Part shown: positions 1 to 12,346 of the stretch, in pieces | Layout of the letters: each line of letters starts with the position of its first letter | Numbering within the stretch: the first letter of the stretch is position 1 | Assembly: GCA_910589415.1 (NCBI GenBank) | Contig: OU342634.1 | Coordinates: 15,993,144-16,057,143, forward strand | Source: Malachius bipustulatus | Taxonomy: Eukaryota; Arthropoda; Insecta; Coleoptera; Melyridae | Reading direction: 5' to 3' | DNA: 64,000 bases | Notes under the pieces: model-generated | The model's input: only the letters and a program-made list of their open reading frames with translations | What the model was told of the DNA's origin: nothing | Database searches by the model: none | Translations under genes and position numbers: made by a program

Positions 1-643
1 CACGTCGTCAATTGAAATATTTTTCTCGATTTTCTCAGAAACATCAGAACAGGCTTAAAATGCAACTATAGCAACAAAAGCAGCTTTACAATCTTAACAA
101 AGTATTAATTTAACATTACTCTCTAAAATATACAGGAAAGTCAATACTTGCAATTTTTGAATTGCACATTGGAATCCCTATGCTGCGTTTGCCAACGCAC
201 CACCTGGCATAGTAGAGATATTATAGTAAAGAGAATTCAAGTAGCTTTCAAATGATGTATCACACGATATCTGTTCTCTATGATGATAAGCGAACGGATG
301 TAGCCACCCCTGCCAAGAGGGCGAATTTGAATTTTAGATTTGTCACCGAAATATGACCTCAATAACAAAATTGACCTGTTTCGGCGTACATGTTCAGTTT
401 CGAAGTTATTAGTCCTTGTTTCGTTTTTCTTAGGCCACCCTGTATATACTTACTATAAAGTTTATTAAAAGATACTTAAGTATCTACGACTCAGCTCAAT
501 TTTATATTAATTACTCTACAGCATCACTATGCCTTTAACTATTTATAACGAAGATATTTTTGCAACGCTAAAATAACAGCTAAAAGTCTGGCAGAAAATT
601 CTTGTAAGAATATTTGTAGAGAACTTCTCAGGACGCTGATGTA
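1..643. other. Non-coding AT-rich DNA with possible decayed repeat arm
   Basis: No coding feature is supported here. The sequence around 300-450 ends with CCACCCTGTATATA at about 434-447. That matches the terminal motif of the complete palindromic elements elsewhere in this window, such as those at 50487 and 58759. I infer a solo or truncated arm of such an element. Its partner, if any, lies left of the window. Confidence 0.35.
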
Positions 644-2511
644 TTAGTGTATTTTTTTAACAAAAAAATACACTATTGAGGACGACATCACTTTTCGAAA
701 ATCACCCAAACTCATCAAATGTCCACCGATCATGACCCCCAGATCACGAAAAAGTGGTTTTCCAAAATTCACCTGCCCACGATATATATATATATATATT
801 TATATATATATTTATATATTTATATATATATTTATATATATATATATTTCTCCAAAATCGCGAAATTTCGATTTTAAAAACGCTCCTGTGGCTTTATCTT
901 TTAAGATTAGTGAACGAAATTTTGGGTCCTTGTAAAATTTGGGAATGACGTTGGATTTTCGTTGAAAAACTTTCCAAAAGTCCCATCACTTCTACAGGGT
1001 GTCCCTTCAAAATTCCAGGTATCCGGTTTTTGTCATCTCATTTCAGGTCGCAGTTTTGAATCTAGGAGGCTGAAATTTTTGTGGGAGTAAGATATCCACA
1101 AGGAGTGGTCTGGTATTGTACTTGAGCAAAATCGGCCGAGCCGTTTCAAAATGGCGGCCATTTTAATTGTTGGAAAAAGGACTATTTTTTGAACCCCTGT
1201 ATAAGCTAGATAGAAAAAGAGTTTTATATCAAATTCACAATATTGGAAGTAAATGACTTGAAATTTAATTTCATGCAACAAAATTTGCATTTTTCTTATT
1301 AATAAGCCAGTGGCGTGGGTAGGAAAAGGGTAAAAATGGCTAAATTTCTCCAACAATTTATGAGCACATTTTTGAAGTAATTAAACTGAAATTTTTACAG
1401 TAGACAACTATACTAATAGACTTCAACCCTTGAGAATTTCAAAAAGTAAATAAGAAAAATGGCGGAGATATTCGATTTTTTTTTACATGATGTTTTTTTT
1501 AAATTAATTTCTCTAAATTTTTAAAAACGCTCCTGTAGCTTCATCTTTCAAGATTAATGAACGAAATTTTTTACTCTTATAAACCTTAGGGCTGACGTTT
1601 GATTTTCGTAAAAAACATTTTCCTAGAGTTGTGTTACTTCTACAGGATGTCCCTCCGAATTTCAGAAAAAAAACCGTCCGTGAGGCACGGTTTCTGGTCG
1701 AAGTTTTCAATCTAGAGCGCTGAAATTTTTTTGGTAGTAAGATACCCTCAAGTAGTCGTCTGGTACTGTATTTGAGTAAAATAGGTAAAGACATTCCAAA
1801 ATGGCGGCCTTTTCAATTTTTGGAAAATGGCTAGATTTTGAACCCCTAAATAGGCAAGATCAAAAACTTTTAAACAAAATTAACAAGATTGGAATAAACT
1901 TATTTGAAATTTGAGCTAATGCAATACAATTTGCATCATTTCTATTAATAAGCCAGAGGCGTGGGTAGGAAAAGGGTAAAAATGTCTACATTTCTATAAA
2001 CATTCATGAGCTTATTTTTGAAGGAATAGAACGGAAATTTTGATAGTAGACAACTATACTAATAGCATTTAACCTTCAAAAATTTCAAGAAGCAAATATA
2101 AAAATGGCGGAGATATATTCGAATATTTTTAAATGATGTTTATTCCTCTAAAATTTCAAACCTTCGGTTTTCAAAACTCTCCTTTCAGTTTTTTCCGAAT
2201 TTATTAAAGGTAGTGTAAAAAATAGTATTTTTCAAGTAAAGTTAGCCAGTGGCGGGCATAGGAAAAGGGACAAAATTGTAAAATTTTGCCAATTTTTTTG
2301 ATTTTTAAATTTAAAAATCCGATCTAAGGCACGTGTTGAAACGAAATGAAATGAAATTATCACAGAAAATTTTTCACATTAAAGCACTACGCTAACATGA
2401 CATGACTGTGGAAAATTTCAGAAAGCCAATAATTTAAAAAGCGGTGAAAATATTCATAATTGAATCGCATAAAAATACACTATTTCTGCGATTGATGCGC
2501 AAGAAGGTTTT
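644..2511 (+). mobile_element. Family-1 element copy 1 (Helentron/DINE-1-like, non-autonomous)
   Basis: This is the most complete of five related copies. It starts with a terminal hairpin (AGTGTATTTTTTT, loop AAC or similar, then the complement) at 646-676. A (TA)n tract follows at 782-848. Three diverged internal repeats begin near 846, 1507 and 2149, each with recognisable landmarks: AACGCTCCTGTAGC, ACAGGGTGTCC, AAATGGCGG and AAGCCAGTGGCGTGGGTAGG. The right end has a stem AATCGCA/TGCGATT with the complement of the left hairpin sequence (AAAAATACACTATT) in its loop, then GATGCGCAAGAAGGTTTT. There is no credible ORF, so it must be moved in trans. Hairpin ends, complementary subterminal sequences, an internal microsatellite and T-rich insertion junctions are the known layout of Helentron-associated DINE-1-like elements. 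The class is an inference; the repeat family itself is seen directly. Confidence 0.8.
782..848. repeat. (TA)n microsatellite with TTTA interruptions inside copy 1
   Basis: A run of TA dinucleotides is interrupted at intervals by TTTATA. The same tract sits at the same place in copies 2 (10027-10087) and 5 (61060-61105), so it belongs to the element and is not a chance expansion. Open frames that read through it are rows of Tyr-Ile and are not genes. Confidence 0.95.
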
Positions 2512-2847
2512 CATCATGAGAAGGGAAAACCATCAAGACTATAGTCATTATGTCATGCGACGGCGAAGTTAGGGGAGTGGCGGGCGGCTGCGGAACTTGT
2601 AAGCCTTACGTATTTTAATGAGCTTGTCACCCAAATGAGTTAATGTAGCCGCCCCCATACTAATCCAGCACATAAAATTCTTGAACCATTAATAATTGTA
2701 CGCCATTGTTTCACAAATATTTCTTTGTATCTTTTATAAGTCGTAAAATTAACAACACAAAGAGTTGTTGTTTATCCAATTTCCTCATAAGTTTTTATTG
2801 TTACTGTCTTGCATGCAAGATGGTCAAATTTTTCGCAGACGAAGTTG
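2512..2847. other. Non-coding spacer
   Basis: AT-rich DNA between the family-1 copy and the next palindrome. I see no gene, repeat or RNA feature in it. Confidence 0.5.
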
Positions 2848-3111
2848 TACAGGCGGGTGAGTTATGAGGAACTTTACAAACTTCTACCACATGTAGAGTC
2901 CCTTAAGGGGACTCTATAAAGTATCAACTCCCCTTCTCTGTTAATATACTCACAAATTGTTTTAATATATTTTTTTTTATTAAATTTTAATATGTACACA
3001 AATCACCGTGTATATTAACAGAGGGGGGAGTTGGCACTTTTTAAAGGGCTTGATAAGGGATTCTACATAAAGGTAGAAGTTTGTAAAGCTCCTCATGACT
3101 CACCCTGTATA
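2848..3111. mobile_element. Short palindromic (foldback) element, 264 bp
   Basis: The left arm begins TACAGGCGGGTGAGTTATGA. The reverse complement of the right end reads TACAGGGTGAGTCATGAGGA. Both arms continue with ACTTTACAAACTTCTACC or close variants, then GTAGA(G/A)TCCCTTA, and end near AACTCCCC/TCTGTTAATATAC. The arms are about 105 bp each around a short AT-rich centre. There is no coding capacity, so it is a non-autonomous element. The TACAGGGTG-type end links it to the longer palindromes in this window. Confidence 0.8.
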
Positions 3112-3543
3112 ATATTTGCCTGTTGCCTGTTCTGAGAACGATCTTGTTACTTGGAATCAATATTATTGACTTCCTCTGCCTACCATAATATGCTTTTGAG
3201 TCGACTCCACCGACATCCGACGTCCTTTGTTCGCTTGCCTTGCAGGCAGTGCAGGTTGATTGCATGCAGGTAGAGAAGACGGTAGACGAAACTACCGTCA
3301 ATTCCAACCAAGTGGGAATACACCACAGACAGTCCCGGAATTGGGCGTATACGAATTCGACCAAGATACTCAATTTTAATCCCTTAACGTCGAACTCAAG
3401 GATTAACATTCGTTCCGGCCATAAAACACGAAATTGGAGAATTTCTTGAAATTATGGACTGTGTACCTTCCATAGTTGCCAAACTGACCTTTAATAAGGT
3501 CTGAATATTTGTGTCAGTCACAAGATATAAAATAACACATAAT
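3112..3543. other. Non-coding DNA, slightly GC-richer patch
   Basis: The patch around 3180-3430 is less AT-rich than its surroundings and is open on both strands for about 70-120 codons. Nothing in the translations is recognisable, and neither frame has a convincing start or splice context. I do not call a gene. Confidence 0.4.
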
Positions 3544-3694
3544 ATGCCCGTATTCACAAACGATAATTTCCTATATAATTACGTAATCAATTATGTCCAT
3601 CTCATTCTAATACTAAAAAACTGCATATCTTCATCCCATTTATTTAATTATTTTCGGGATATACAGGACAGGAATGCTTTGTGAATACGGGCAT
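3544..3694. mobile_element. MITE-like element, 151 bp, 17-18 bp terminal inverted repeats
   Basis: The left end reads ATGCCCGTATTCACAAA. The right end is its near-perfect reverse complement, TTTGTGAATACGGGCAT. The interior is AT-rich and non-coding. Size and ends fit a miniature inverted-repeat element. I could not settle a target-site duplication, so the superfamily stays open. Confidence 0.7.
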
Positions 3695-6600
3695 TTTAGG
3701 TACTTAAATATAGAGTTGTTACTTCAAATTCAAAGTATGCAATAAAATACCTAATTCTTATGTACTTTTACATTTCAGAATTTTTAATTTTCATTTTAAT
3801 CACTGGCATGGTCGGATTATTTATGTCTGTCTCATTTAACAGAAAGAGTAACATTGTTTTTAGTTTTATAAAATAATTATAGATACCTATTTCCTCAGGT
3901 TTAATAAATTATGCATGAGAAAAAATAACCGCATACGGTCTTACATCGTAAACAGTAAAATTTTAAGGAACAGTTCTTGCGGGTGTCATAAATAACATTT
4001 CCATGCATTATGAGTATTTACACTGCAATTGTATTGCAGGCTGCAGGTAACAAAAGATGTACCTACCTAAATTTTTGGAAGGACTTTACCTACCTACAGA
4101 CTTCTCACGATGGTTGTAAGTTTGTTACTTGTAAGTTTCGATACTTTATTGGGAATAAGAATAAACAGCTTTTGCTTTTCATAAATCATAATTTTCTTTT
4201 ATTAGTGAAGGTAATATTCATTTTATTCTTTTTAATTTGAACTTTATTATCGCATTTTCTAAATTAAAGTGAAATATCCTGTATATACCGACAATATATA
4301 TAGTGCAAAGTATGTTTATACAGGCCCCGCCAAAAAGTTCGCACTATACGGGAAAATTCTATTTTCATCTTTTTTGAATTTTTTTTTGTAAAACAAATAT
4401 TATAAACATAAAGCTATAGAAGTGTTGCAGGGATGAACCAGTCTATAAAACAAAAACACTGCTAAAGATATTTTGTTCAGTCTGGCAACAATGCAACTGG
4501 TCTAAGTATTCTCAGGTAAGCAGGTGCTTGGTCGAACTCACCTATGGGATTAAAGCACAGCGGGGTATTTTGGTCGAACTGGTATCCTCCGCCGGAATTA
4601 AGTTACGAGAATGGAAGATATATTATTCTCCACACGTATCCACACGTAGATGCTCCTAGTTTTAAAAAAAAGGGAGAAAAAAATGTTGTTTTTTTTCAAG
4701 AAAAGATATTTAATTTTGTTTAGTGTTTTATTTTTTAGAATAATATCAGTTACATACTGTGTATTGTATTTCGCGTTGTTAATTTTCTCCTTTGCACTTT
4801 TTTTTATAAAACAACAGTAACAATCGTGTACCTTGTACAGCATAATCATTGATCGATTTTATTAATGATTCTACAGCCATTATCTCATCTGTGAAACAAT
4901 TGACCAAACACACAGGTGGGATGCTAACTTATGCTAGTATTGTTATTTTGACGTTTATAATTGAGAAGAGAGTCCATGATTAATTCATCCAAGTACAGAT
5001 ACACCTACAAAGCTTAAAGTCATTAAATTATGCAACTTATAAATAAGAAATTATACCTACCCCAGAATTCAAAGCTTGTTTGAACAGAGTATGGCTCTAC
5101 TGCTTTACTCATACATGAACATTTGTTAGAGCAGAGGAGCAGAGCAACACACTCTCGCGTTCAAAGTTACGAAGTAAAAATTAAATTTTATAGCGTAAAA
5201 TATTTCGCTGGGTACGAGGTAATTAATTTTTTCCACACTTTCAAAGGGATAAACAAATGTGTCCTAGAAAGTGTCATACTAAATTTAAGTAGTTATGAAT
5301 TATGATTCTACATGTGCATTGTTCATCTTACTCGTAAAAACTATAAACCACAGTTATTACTCCAGCATTTGTTACGATTTTCTTCTGTAGATCTAGTTCA
5401 CAAAACGGGCCGTGTTAATTTTTTTTTTTTTTTGGAGCTGCTAATGCCCTTTCTCAAAACTTCTGAATCTTTTGTTTATGAATACAGTTTGTAGTATGAA
5501 TGCATTTTTTTTTATTTAAAAAATTTATATTTTTACTTATTTTTAAAGATACTCACGTAAATGAACGAAGGAGTACTGTGGCCCAGTGTATATGTACTTA
5601 TGTACGTGCTATTAAAAATTTGGAAACACAATTTTATTATAAGCAGTTGAAAAAAATATAAAATTGAGCATTGAACAAAAAAATCATTTTCAAACTCTTG
5701 CATCGGAGAAAAAAAAGTATTTGTATTTTTTTTTATTTTTTTTAAGAAATGCAAAATATCTCCCAAAATTTAAGAGATTTCTTATTATTTATAGGACACC
5801 AATTAATTAATAGTACATAATAGTATACCATATACCATATATGTATATGAGCAAAAATTGAAGATTTAAACATACTCACTTCTTACTCATAATAATAATA
5901 ATTTACGTTTGAGAAATGCTTGAAGTGTTGAAAGCACCCCTATTCGCTCCACGGTCACGTTATTTTTAAAACGTACTCATAAAAAATAAATACTTGAGTG
6001 TAAAATGATGAAAAAACGCGAGATGGTCGTCATCTAAATAATTACCATATTTTAATATTGTTTGCATTGTTATATTTAATATTTCGTAAAATTTTCACGT
6101 ATACCAAGTTCTAAAAAATTCACCTGGTTCGTGTTTAATGGAAAATGACAGTTAGACGATAAAACGTGAATAATATAAATTTTCCATGTCTCGGCTCGGT
6201 CATGGTCAAGTCATTAAATATTGGAGCAAACTTGTGTTGATCATACTAAACAATTGTGCACGTATAATGTAATGTGGATGTATAATAATTATTAACTTGA
6301 TAGAAAGTCACGCTCTGATGACTGAGCAGATCGTAAACAGGCCTCGGGAAATGATTGTAACATTCAAAAAGGTTACAAAGGAAATTCTTCAACTTGCTCA
6401 AAGGTAACTTGGATAAAGTAGTAAGGCTGTCAGACCAGTTCAAGGCTGTCTAAAATTGCAGGGAGTTTTGAGTTTTATGCCCTATATAGGGTAAGAGTAC
6501 CTAATGAAAGGCTGAAATTTCGTCGAATTCCGGATTTTTGTTATAAATATACCTAAGGATTATGAATTAGGGCAAATTTTTCAGATTTACGTGATTGGTA

Positions 6601-6840
6601 CACTTGGAGAAAAACTCCTACCCGAAAATGTTGACCTTGAAGCTTACGAAGTAAAGATATTGTTAAATATTTCCTCCCCTCTGGGTTATTCAAAGCCCGC
6701 GGCTATATTGCTCCGTACGCGTATGACGCTGAGCTGATGCTCGATAAATGAAGAGAAGTTAGAACCCAGAACCTCATCAGATAGATCATCAGAAGCGTTC
6801 TTCTATAATGGTACACCATGCTCTCGAATTAATTTTCTGG
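3695..6840. other. Long AT-rich non-coding stretch
   Basis: Only short unrelated open frames and homopolymer runs are present. Near 4275 and 4320 there are CCTGTATATA and TACAGGCCCCGCC segments that look like decayed element ends. A GC-richer patch at about 6670-6800 has no recognisable translation. No gene or RNA is supported. Confidence 0.45.
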
Positions 6841-6865
6841 CCTGACCTGACCTGACCTGACCTGA
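6841..6865. repeat. (CCTGA)5 microsatellite
   Basis: Five perfect tandem copies of the pentamer CCTGA in otherwise unremarkable AT-rich sequence. Confidence 0.95.
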
Positions 6866-7985
6866 TTGTGGAAAGACTGAATGGAAAGAAATTTGCGTTC
6901 TTGATACGCGTTGCTTTCTCACTACTTATCGATGACTAAAATTCTTCATGCCTTCTTCTCTTTATGATCTTCGGCCGACCTAAGAATGAAAAGTTGCAAC
7001 AATTTCATCGAAAAATCGATATCTTGAGAATAGGATTAAATTATGTATGAGCACAGTTGACTACAATTTCTTTTTGCTAACTTTAACGAGCACGGCGGCT
7101 GACTGTAACATAAATTGGGATAAACAAATTGCACGTTGATTTTAAATTCAGTAAATCTTAAAAAGTATTAAAAGTATCAGTCGTTGCAAACGCTCGTTAG
7201 TTACTAGAACTAGACGAGACGACTATTTCCGACAGTTTACATGATCCATGTTGAAGCCATAAAGTCTGACAATAAAATAATTACTTCGCATTCCATTACT
7301 TCTCGTTAAAATCGTTCAAAATTGACGTTAATAGGTCTTCATGTGATAATTTAACGGTTTGTTTACTTTGTTTAAAACTATACGCGTACATCTAGTGTAA
7401 ACAAGCTTATTTAACATGGCAGATAAATTATATATCGTGCCGAATGATCGATGAGTATGATAGGGCATCAATATTTCATTGAAATTGATATGACTGGTAA
7501 TGGAAATACAGGCTAAACACAAAAAGTGTTACTGTGATCCGGTAATCCGAAATTATCGTGATTTGCAGACTTGATTAAATCTTTATTCTTATTACATTAA
7601 TTTTTCCATGCATGGTAAATATATCTATAAATTTTTAGACAACATTACTTGTGAATGTAAAAACTTCGGTTGCCTAATTCAACAGTACCTACTTAAGTAT
7701 AAGATTTAATTGCAAAATGGTTTATTCATAAAAACTCATAAAAGTTACAGACGAAAAAATCAGTTACAGTGCTCTACCCGCGCATACTTCGCCCTTAGGT
7801 GTATAAATCGTTCGTGCTTCAAAGTCGACATTTTGAGTAGCGTGGTTTTTACAATATTTCTTTTTTTTCTTTAAGTTATCTCTTTAGCCTCGTAATAAAA
7901 AGGTTTATAAGTTAGTTACATGCTTTTCTTCTTTTTTTTACAAAATAAACAACATTAATAATTTCACACTAATAACCTACTTCTT
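6866..7985. other. Non-coding AT-rich stretch
   Basis: I see no gene, inverted repeat or RNA signature. Open frames here are short and have stop-rich neighbours. Confidence 0.4.
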
Positions 7986-8039
7986 CTAATGTCTCTCGAC
8001 TGCTTCCAGAAACTATTCTCTCTAGAGAGACTGTTTCGT

Positions 8040-8780
8040 CATAGATTCCACACTAGAGGGCACGTGAAGTTGGCTCGAAAAAAATTCGGGCTGGGTATGG
8101 TACAACTTCCTAATCGATTGTCCAACGTAGGACCACGTTTTACCAGTAATTATTTTCGGGCCAACTTCACAAGCCCGAAAATAAACTTGGGCCAGGTGGC
8201 AAAACGTACCATTCGATTGCGTATCGTAAAACCACGTTTTACCACCTAGAGAAAAAAAGTTATGGAATAAATAAGTCGTAGGTGCCCTAGCGGATACCTA
8301 TGTGTGGTAACTCGGAGCAAGTTTACGTGGGTGTAAAATAAAAACGATGACTAAGTGGTGGTTAAAAACGTTGTACAGCTTTATACTAACCCGGGAAAAA
8401 GCTTTCGATTCCCTTCATTTTCATTTATCACTCCCGATATCACCGCCTCCTGCCTTTATGTGCTTTATGAAATTCGGGCTAACTTCACAATGGCAAAATT
8501 TCCTGAAGGGTTAATTTCAGGTGATTGAAAACGTTTTACCAGTATGTATCATCGGAGAACACGTTTTACCACCCCTTAGTTTTCATTTACCACCCCCGAT
8601 ATCACCGTGGCCGGGATTTATGTGCTTTATGAAATTCAGGCCAACTTCACAAGGGTGAAATTTCCTAAGGGGTTAATTCCAGGTGATTGAAAACGTTTTA
8701 CCATTATGTATCCATCCGAGAAAACGTTTTACCACCTCACAGTTTTCATTTTGCCCTTGTGAAGTTGGCCCGCTCACTTT
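8040..8780. repeat. Tandem repeat, period about 163 bp, with mirrored AAGTTGGC motifs
   Basis: A landmark string TTTCATTTA(T/C)CAC starts at 8419 and again at 8581, and a partial third copy (TTTCATT) starts at 8744, giving a period of 162-163 bp. Each unit carries CCCGATATCACCG, TTATGTGCTTTATGAAATTC, AACTTCACAA and AACGTTTTACCA. The 8040-8250 part holds the same words in both orientations (GTGAAGTTGGCTCG near 8063, GGCCAACTTCACAAG near 8159, ACGTTTTACCA near 8131 and 8231). An 86-codon frame through this region is only a by-product of the repeat. Confidence 0.85.
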
Positions 8781-9889
8781 CTCAGACTTGTTTTATAGTC
8801 CAGAAGCATCAGCTGTTTCTCTGGAATCGTTACATTCATTATATTCCATCATAACCTCGCATTTTCTAGATACTTGGCCGTTCACCGTGCTTCTTGTTCT
8901 CGCACAATATTAGTTGAAAGAATAATTTTGGGGTGGATTAATCTTTTTTGCTGCTAATTTCTGTATGTTTTGCGTTATGTAGATATACTTAATCAACTGA
9001 ATGTTGATACCTACCTGCAGGGAGGTCTCTGAATTTTATTAAGCGCTGTATGTTGAGTAGTTGAGTAGGTGTATAACGATTGAGATACTTCGTGATTGAT
9101 CAGATAAATAAGTAGGTAAATTTATGTTTATTTATAATTTTACATGGGTAAAAATGGTTTAACATATAAAAATTTGTATTTTGGTTTGATATTGTACGTA
9201 TTTTCCGTTGAAATGTTCGTCTATAAACTAGGTAACTTCAGACTTGAGTAATTATTTATTAAAGAAATACCATTTTTCACATTACACGCAGTAGACTAAT
9301 TAGGTATTTATTTACACCAAAAAGCGGTAATATTTAAACGACAATATAACTTGAATAGGTATTTAGTTATGCAGGAATAATTATTTGAAATCGTGGTAAT
9401 AAGGGAAATGTTGGTTCTCTATTATTAAACATGCAATTACAAACTTAGATCCACCCACCCACACCACAGCCCACAACCTGTAGAGTCTCACATAGGTAAC
9501 ATGTGTTGAACTACTGAAACATTAATTATTAATTTATTAACGAATCAAATCTAAAGATTGGTTGACTGAGCATGACAAATGGACAAACAAAAAAATTCGG
9601 TTGGTTGTGGTTGATAATTTTTTTTTACTCGTAGGTATATAGCAATAGATAAATTGGATTTAAGAAAAGCTTAAAAGAAAAGCGTGGTTTAGAATTGTTG
9701 TTAAAGGAAGCATCAGGCTGAATTCTTGCCTAAATTTCACACCGGTTAAAAGGTAGAATAAGAGCTTTGACTTGACATCTCGGAGTGCGTAAAGTGTCTC
9801 CTAACGGGGAGGCGTGTATTGATCGCTTTATTTCATAATGGATGTTCTCGCCTCGGTTTCTTTAGTTAACGCAGCAGGTGAGGTTCCTG
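8781..9889. other. Non-coding AT-rich stretch
   Basis: No gene or structured repeat was found between the tandem repeat and the second family-1 copy. A C-rich patch CCACCCACCCACACC lies at about 9452. Confidence 0.4.
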
Positions 9890-11722
9890 TTAGTGTATTT
9901 TTTAACAAAAAAATACACTATTGAGGAGGACATCACTTTTCGAAAATCACCCAAACTCATGAAATGTCCACCGATCATGACCCCCAGATCACGAAAAAGT
10001 GGTTTTCCAAAATTCACCTGCCCACGATATATATATATATATTTATATATTTATATATATATTTATATATTTATATATTTATATATTTCTCCAAAATCGC
10101 GAAATTTCGATTTTAAAAACGCTCCTGTAGCTTTATCTTTCAAGATTAGTGAATGAAATTTTGGATCCTTGTAAAACCTTGGAACGACGTTAGATTTTCG
10201 TTGAAAAAAATTCCTAAAGTCGCGTTACTTCTACAGGGTGTCCTTTCAAAATTCCCCATATCCCGTTTTTGTCATCTCATTTCAGGTCGCAGTTTTCAAT
10301 CTAGGGGACTGAAATTTTTGTGGGAGTAAGATATATATAAGAACTGGTCTGGTATTGTACTTGAGCAAAATCGGCCTAGCCGTTTCAAAATGGCGGCCAT
10401 TTGAATTTTTGGAAAAATTGCTTTTTTTTGAACCCCTGTATGAGTAAGATGGAAAAATAACTTTGAAACTAAATCAACATGATTGGAGGAAAATTAATTG
10501 AAATTTGATTTAATGTTATAAAATTTGCATTACTTTTATTAATAAGCCAGTGGCGTGGGTAGGAAAAGGGTAAAAATCGCTAAATTTCTCTAACAATTTA
10601 TGAGCACATTTTTGAAGGAATTAAATTGAAATTTTCACAGTACGCAACTATACTAATAGCCTCCAGCCCTTAAACATCTCAAGAAGTAAATAACAAAAAT
10701 GGCGGAGTTATTTGAATTTTTTTTACATGATGTTTATTTCTCTAAAATTTTAAAAACGCTCCTGTAGCTTCACCTTTCAAGATTAATGAACGAAATTTTT
10801 TACTCTTGTGAAACTTAGAGATGACGTTTGATTTTCGTAAAAATAATTTTCCTAAAGTTTTGTTACTTTTACAGGGTGTCCCTCCAAATTTCCAAAAAAA
10901 ACCGGTCATGAGGCACGGTTTCTGGTCGCAGTTTTCAATTTAGGGGGCTGAAATTTTTTTTGTAGTAATATAACTGCAAGTAGTCGGTCTTGAGTAAAAT
11001 CGGAATAGCCGTTCCAAAATGGCTGTCTTTTAAATTTTAGGAAAAATTGATAGATTTTGAACCTCTAAATAAGCAAGTTAGAAACAAAAACTTTTAAGCA
11101 AAATTAGCATTATTGGAAGAATAGTTATTGAAATTTGAGTTATTGCAATAAAATTTGCATTTTTTTATTATTAAGCCAGTGGCATGGGTAGGAAAAGGGT
11201 AAAAAAGGCTAAATTTCTATAGCCGTTTATTCTATTTTTCTATTTTTGTACGAATCGAACTGAAATTTTTCCAATAGATAACTATACTAATAACCCTTAA
11301 TTCTGAAAATTTTCAAGAAGCAAATAAGAAAAATGGCGGAGATATTCGAATATTTTTAAATTATGTTTATTCCTCTAAAATTTCAAATTTTCAGTTTTCA
11401 AAGCTCCCTTTTCACTTTTTCAGTTCTATTGAAGGTAGTGTAAAAAATAGTATTTTTTAGGTAAAGTCAGCCAGTGGCGGGCAAAGGAAAAGGGGCAAAA
11501 TTGTTCAGTTTTACCATTTATTTTGGTTTTGTTAAATTTAAAAATCCATTCTAAGGCACGTTTTCAAACGAAGTGAAATGCAATTTTCACAGTTAACCAC
11601 TACACTAATATGACCTGACTAGGGAAATTTTCAGAAAGCCAATTTAAAAAGCGGTGAAAATATTTATAAATTGGATCGCTTAAAAATACACTATTTATGC
11701 GATTGATGCGCAAGAAGGTTTT
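9890..11722 (+). mobile_element. Family-1 element copy 2 (Helentron/DINE-1-like)
   Basis: Same order of parts as the copy at 644-2511: terminal hairpin (9891-9920), (TA)n tract (10027-10087), three diverged internal units starting near 10086, 10737 and 11371, then the stem AATCGC-like/GCGATT and GCGCAAGAAGGTTTT at the right end. The flanks of the two copies are unrelated outside 9890 and 11722, which fixes the termini independently. It is non-coding and needs proteins in trans. Confidence 0.82.
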
Positions 11723-11883
11723 TTTTACTTGGCATTTTTCGGCTATTGTTACAATTTTCATTAAAATTCAAGAAAAGCTCGCTTACCTGTTTATGCTGAC
11801 TTGTATTTCTCCAAGTAATAAGTAAACAATCGTTTTGGGTTTTAGGTTCTCGATAATAAAATAAAAATCAATTTATTTTTTCT

Positions 11884-12182
11884 ACTGATCAGAATAACTC
11901 GAAATTTTTTACAGCTGTTGTACTAATAATTATTGAAGTATACATGATTTGAAACTCCCAATGAAAAATTCTCCAATCCAGTAGCGGAGATCTGGGGTAT
12001 TGTTACCTTTTTTTGTTACCTTTCAAATTTGCACTAAAGTCAATAGCGTAGAAATTATTTAATAAAAAAGATATCAACTAACTCAGATCTCCGTCACTGG
12101 ATTGAAGAAGTTTTCAAAGTATCAAATTATGTACTTCAATTAGTACAACAGCTGTCAAAAAATTCGAGTTATTATGATCAGC
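11884..12182. repeat. Imperfect inverted repeat with about 105-115 bp arms
   Basis: The left arm (about 11884-11999) starts CTGATCAGAATAACTCGAA and continues with ACAGCTGTTGTACTAAT. The right arm (about 12080-12182) is its reverse complement with indels, ending TTCGAGTTATTATGATCAG. Both arms end inwards near a copy of CGGAGATCTG. Downstream, ACACCCTGTAGG at about 12228 resembles other element ends here. I read it as a decayed foldback element. Confidence 0.7.
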
Positions 12183-12346
12183 CAGTTTGTAGATATTCAA
12201 AAAATATTAAAATTTTCAAAGAATTTTAACACCCTGTAGGTATCTCGAAAACTAAAACCAAAAGGAAATTTTTCGTCTATTTTTGAATTTTCTACATGCC
12301 CTTTAAAAGTACTTTCGCTCTCTAGAGCAGCAAATTAAGTGATTTC

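Noticed and set aside
732..948. Open frames of 64-67 codons across the first (TA)n tract
   Set aside because: They read Tyr-Ile repeats from the microsatellite and recur at the same place in copies 2 and 5; they are repeat artefacts.
1033..1794. Minus-strand frames of 93-107 codons in family-1 copy 1
   Set aside because: They overlap the internal repeat units and are not conserved as open frames in the other copies.
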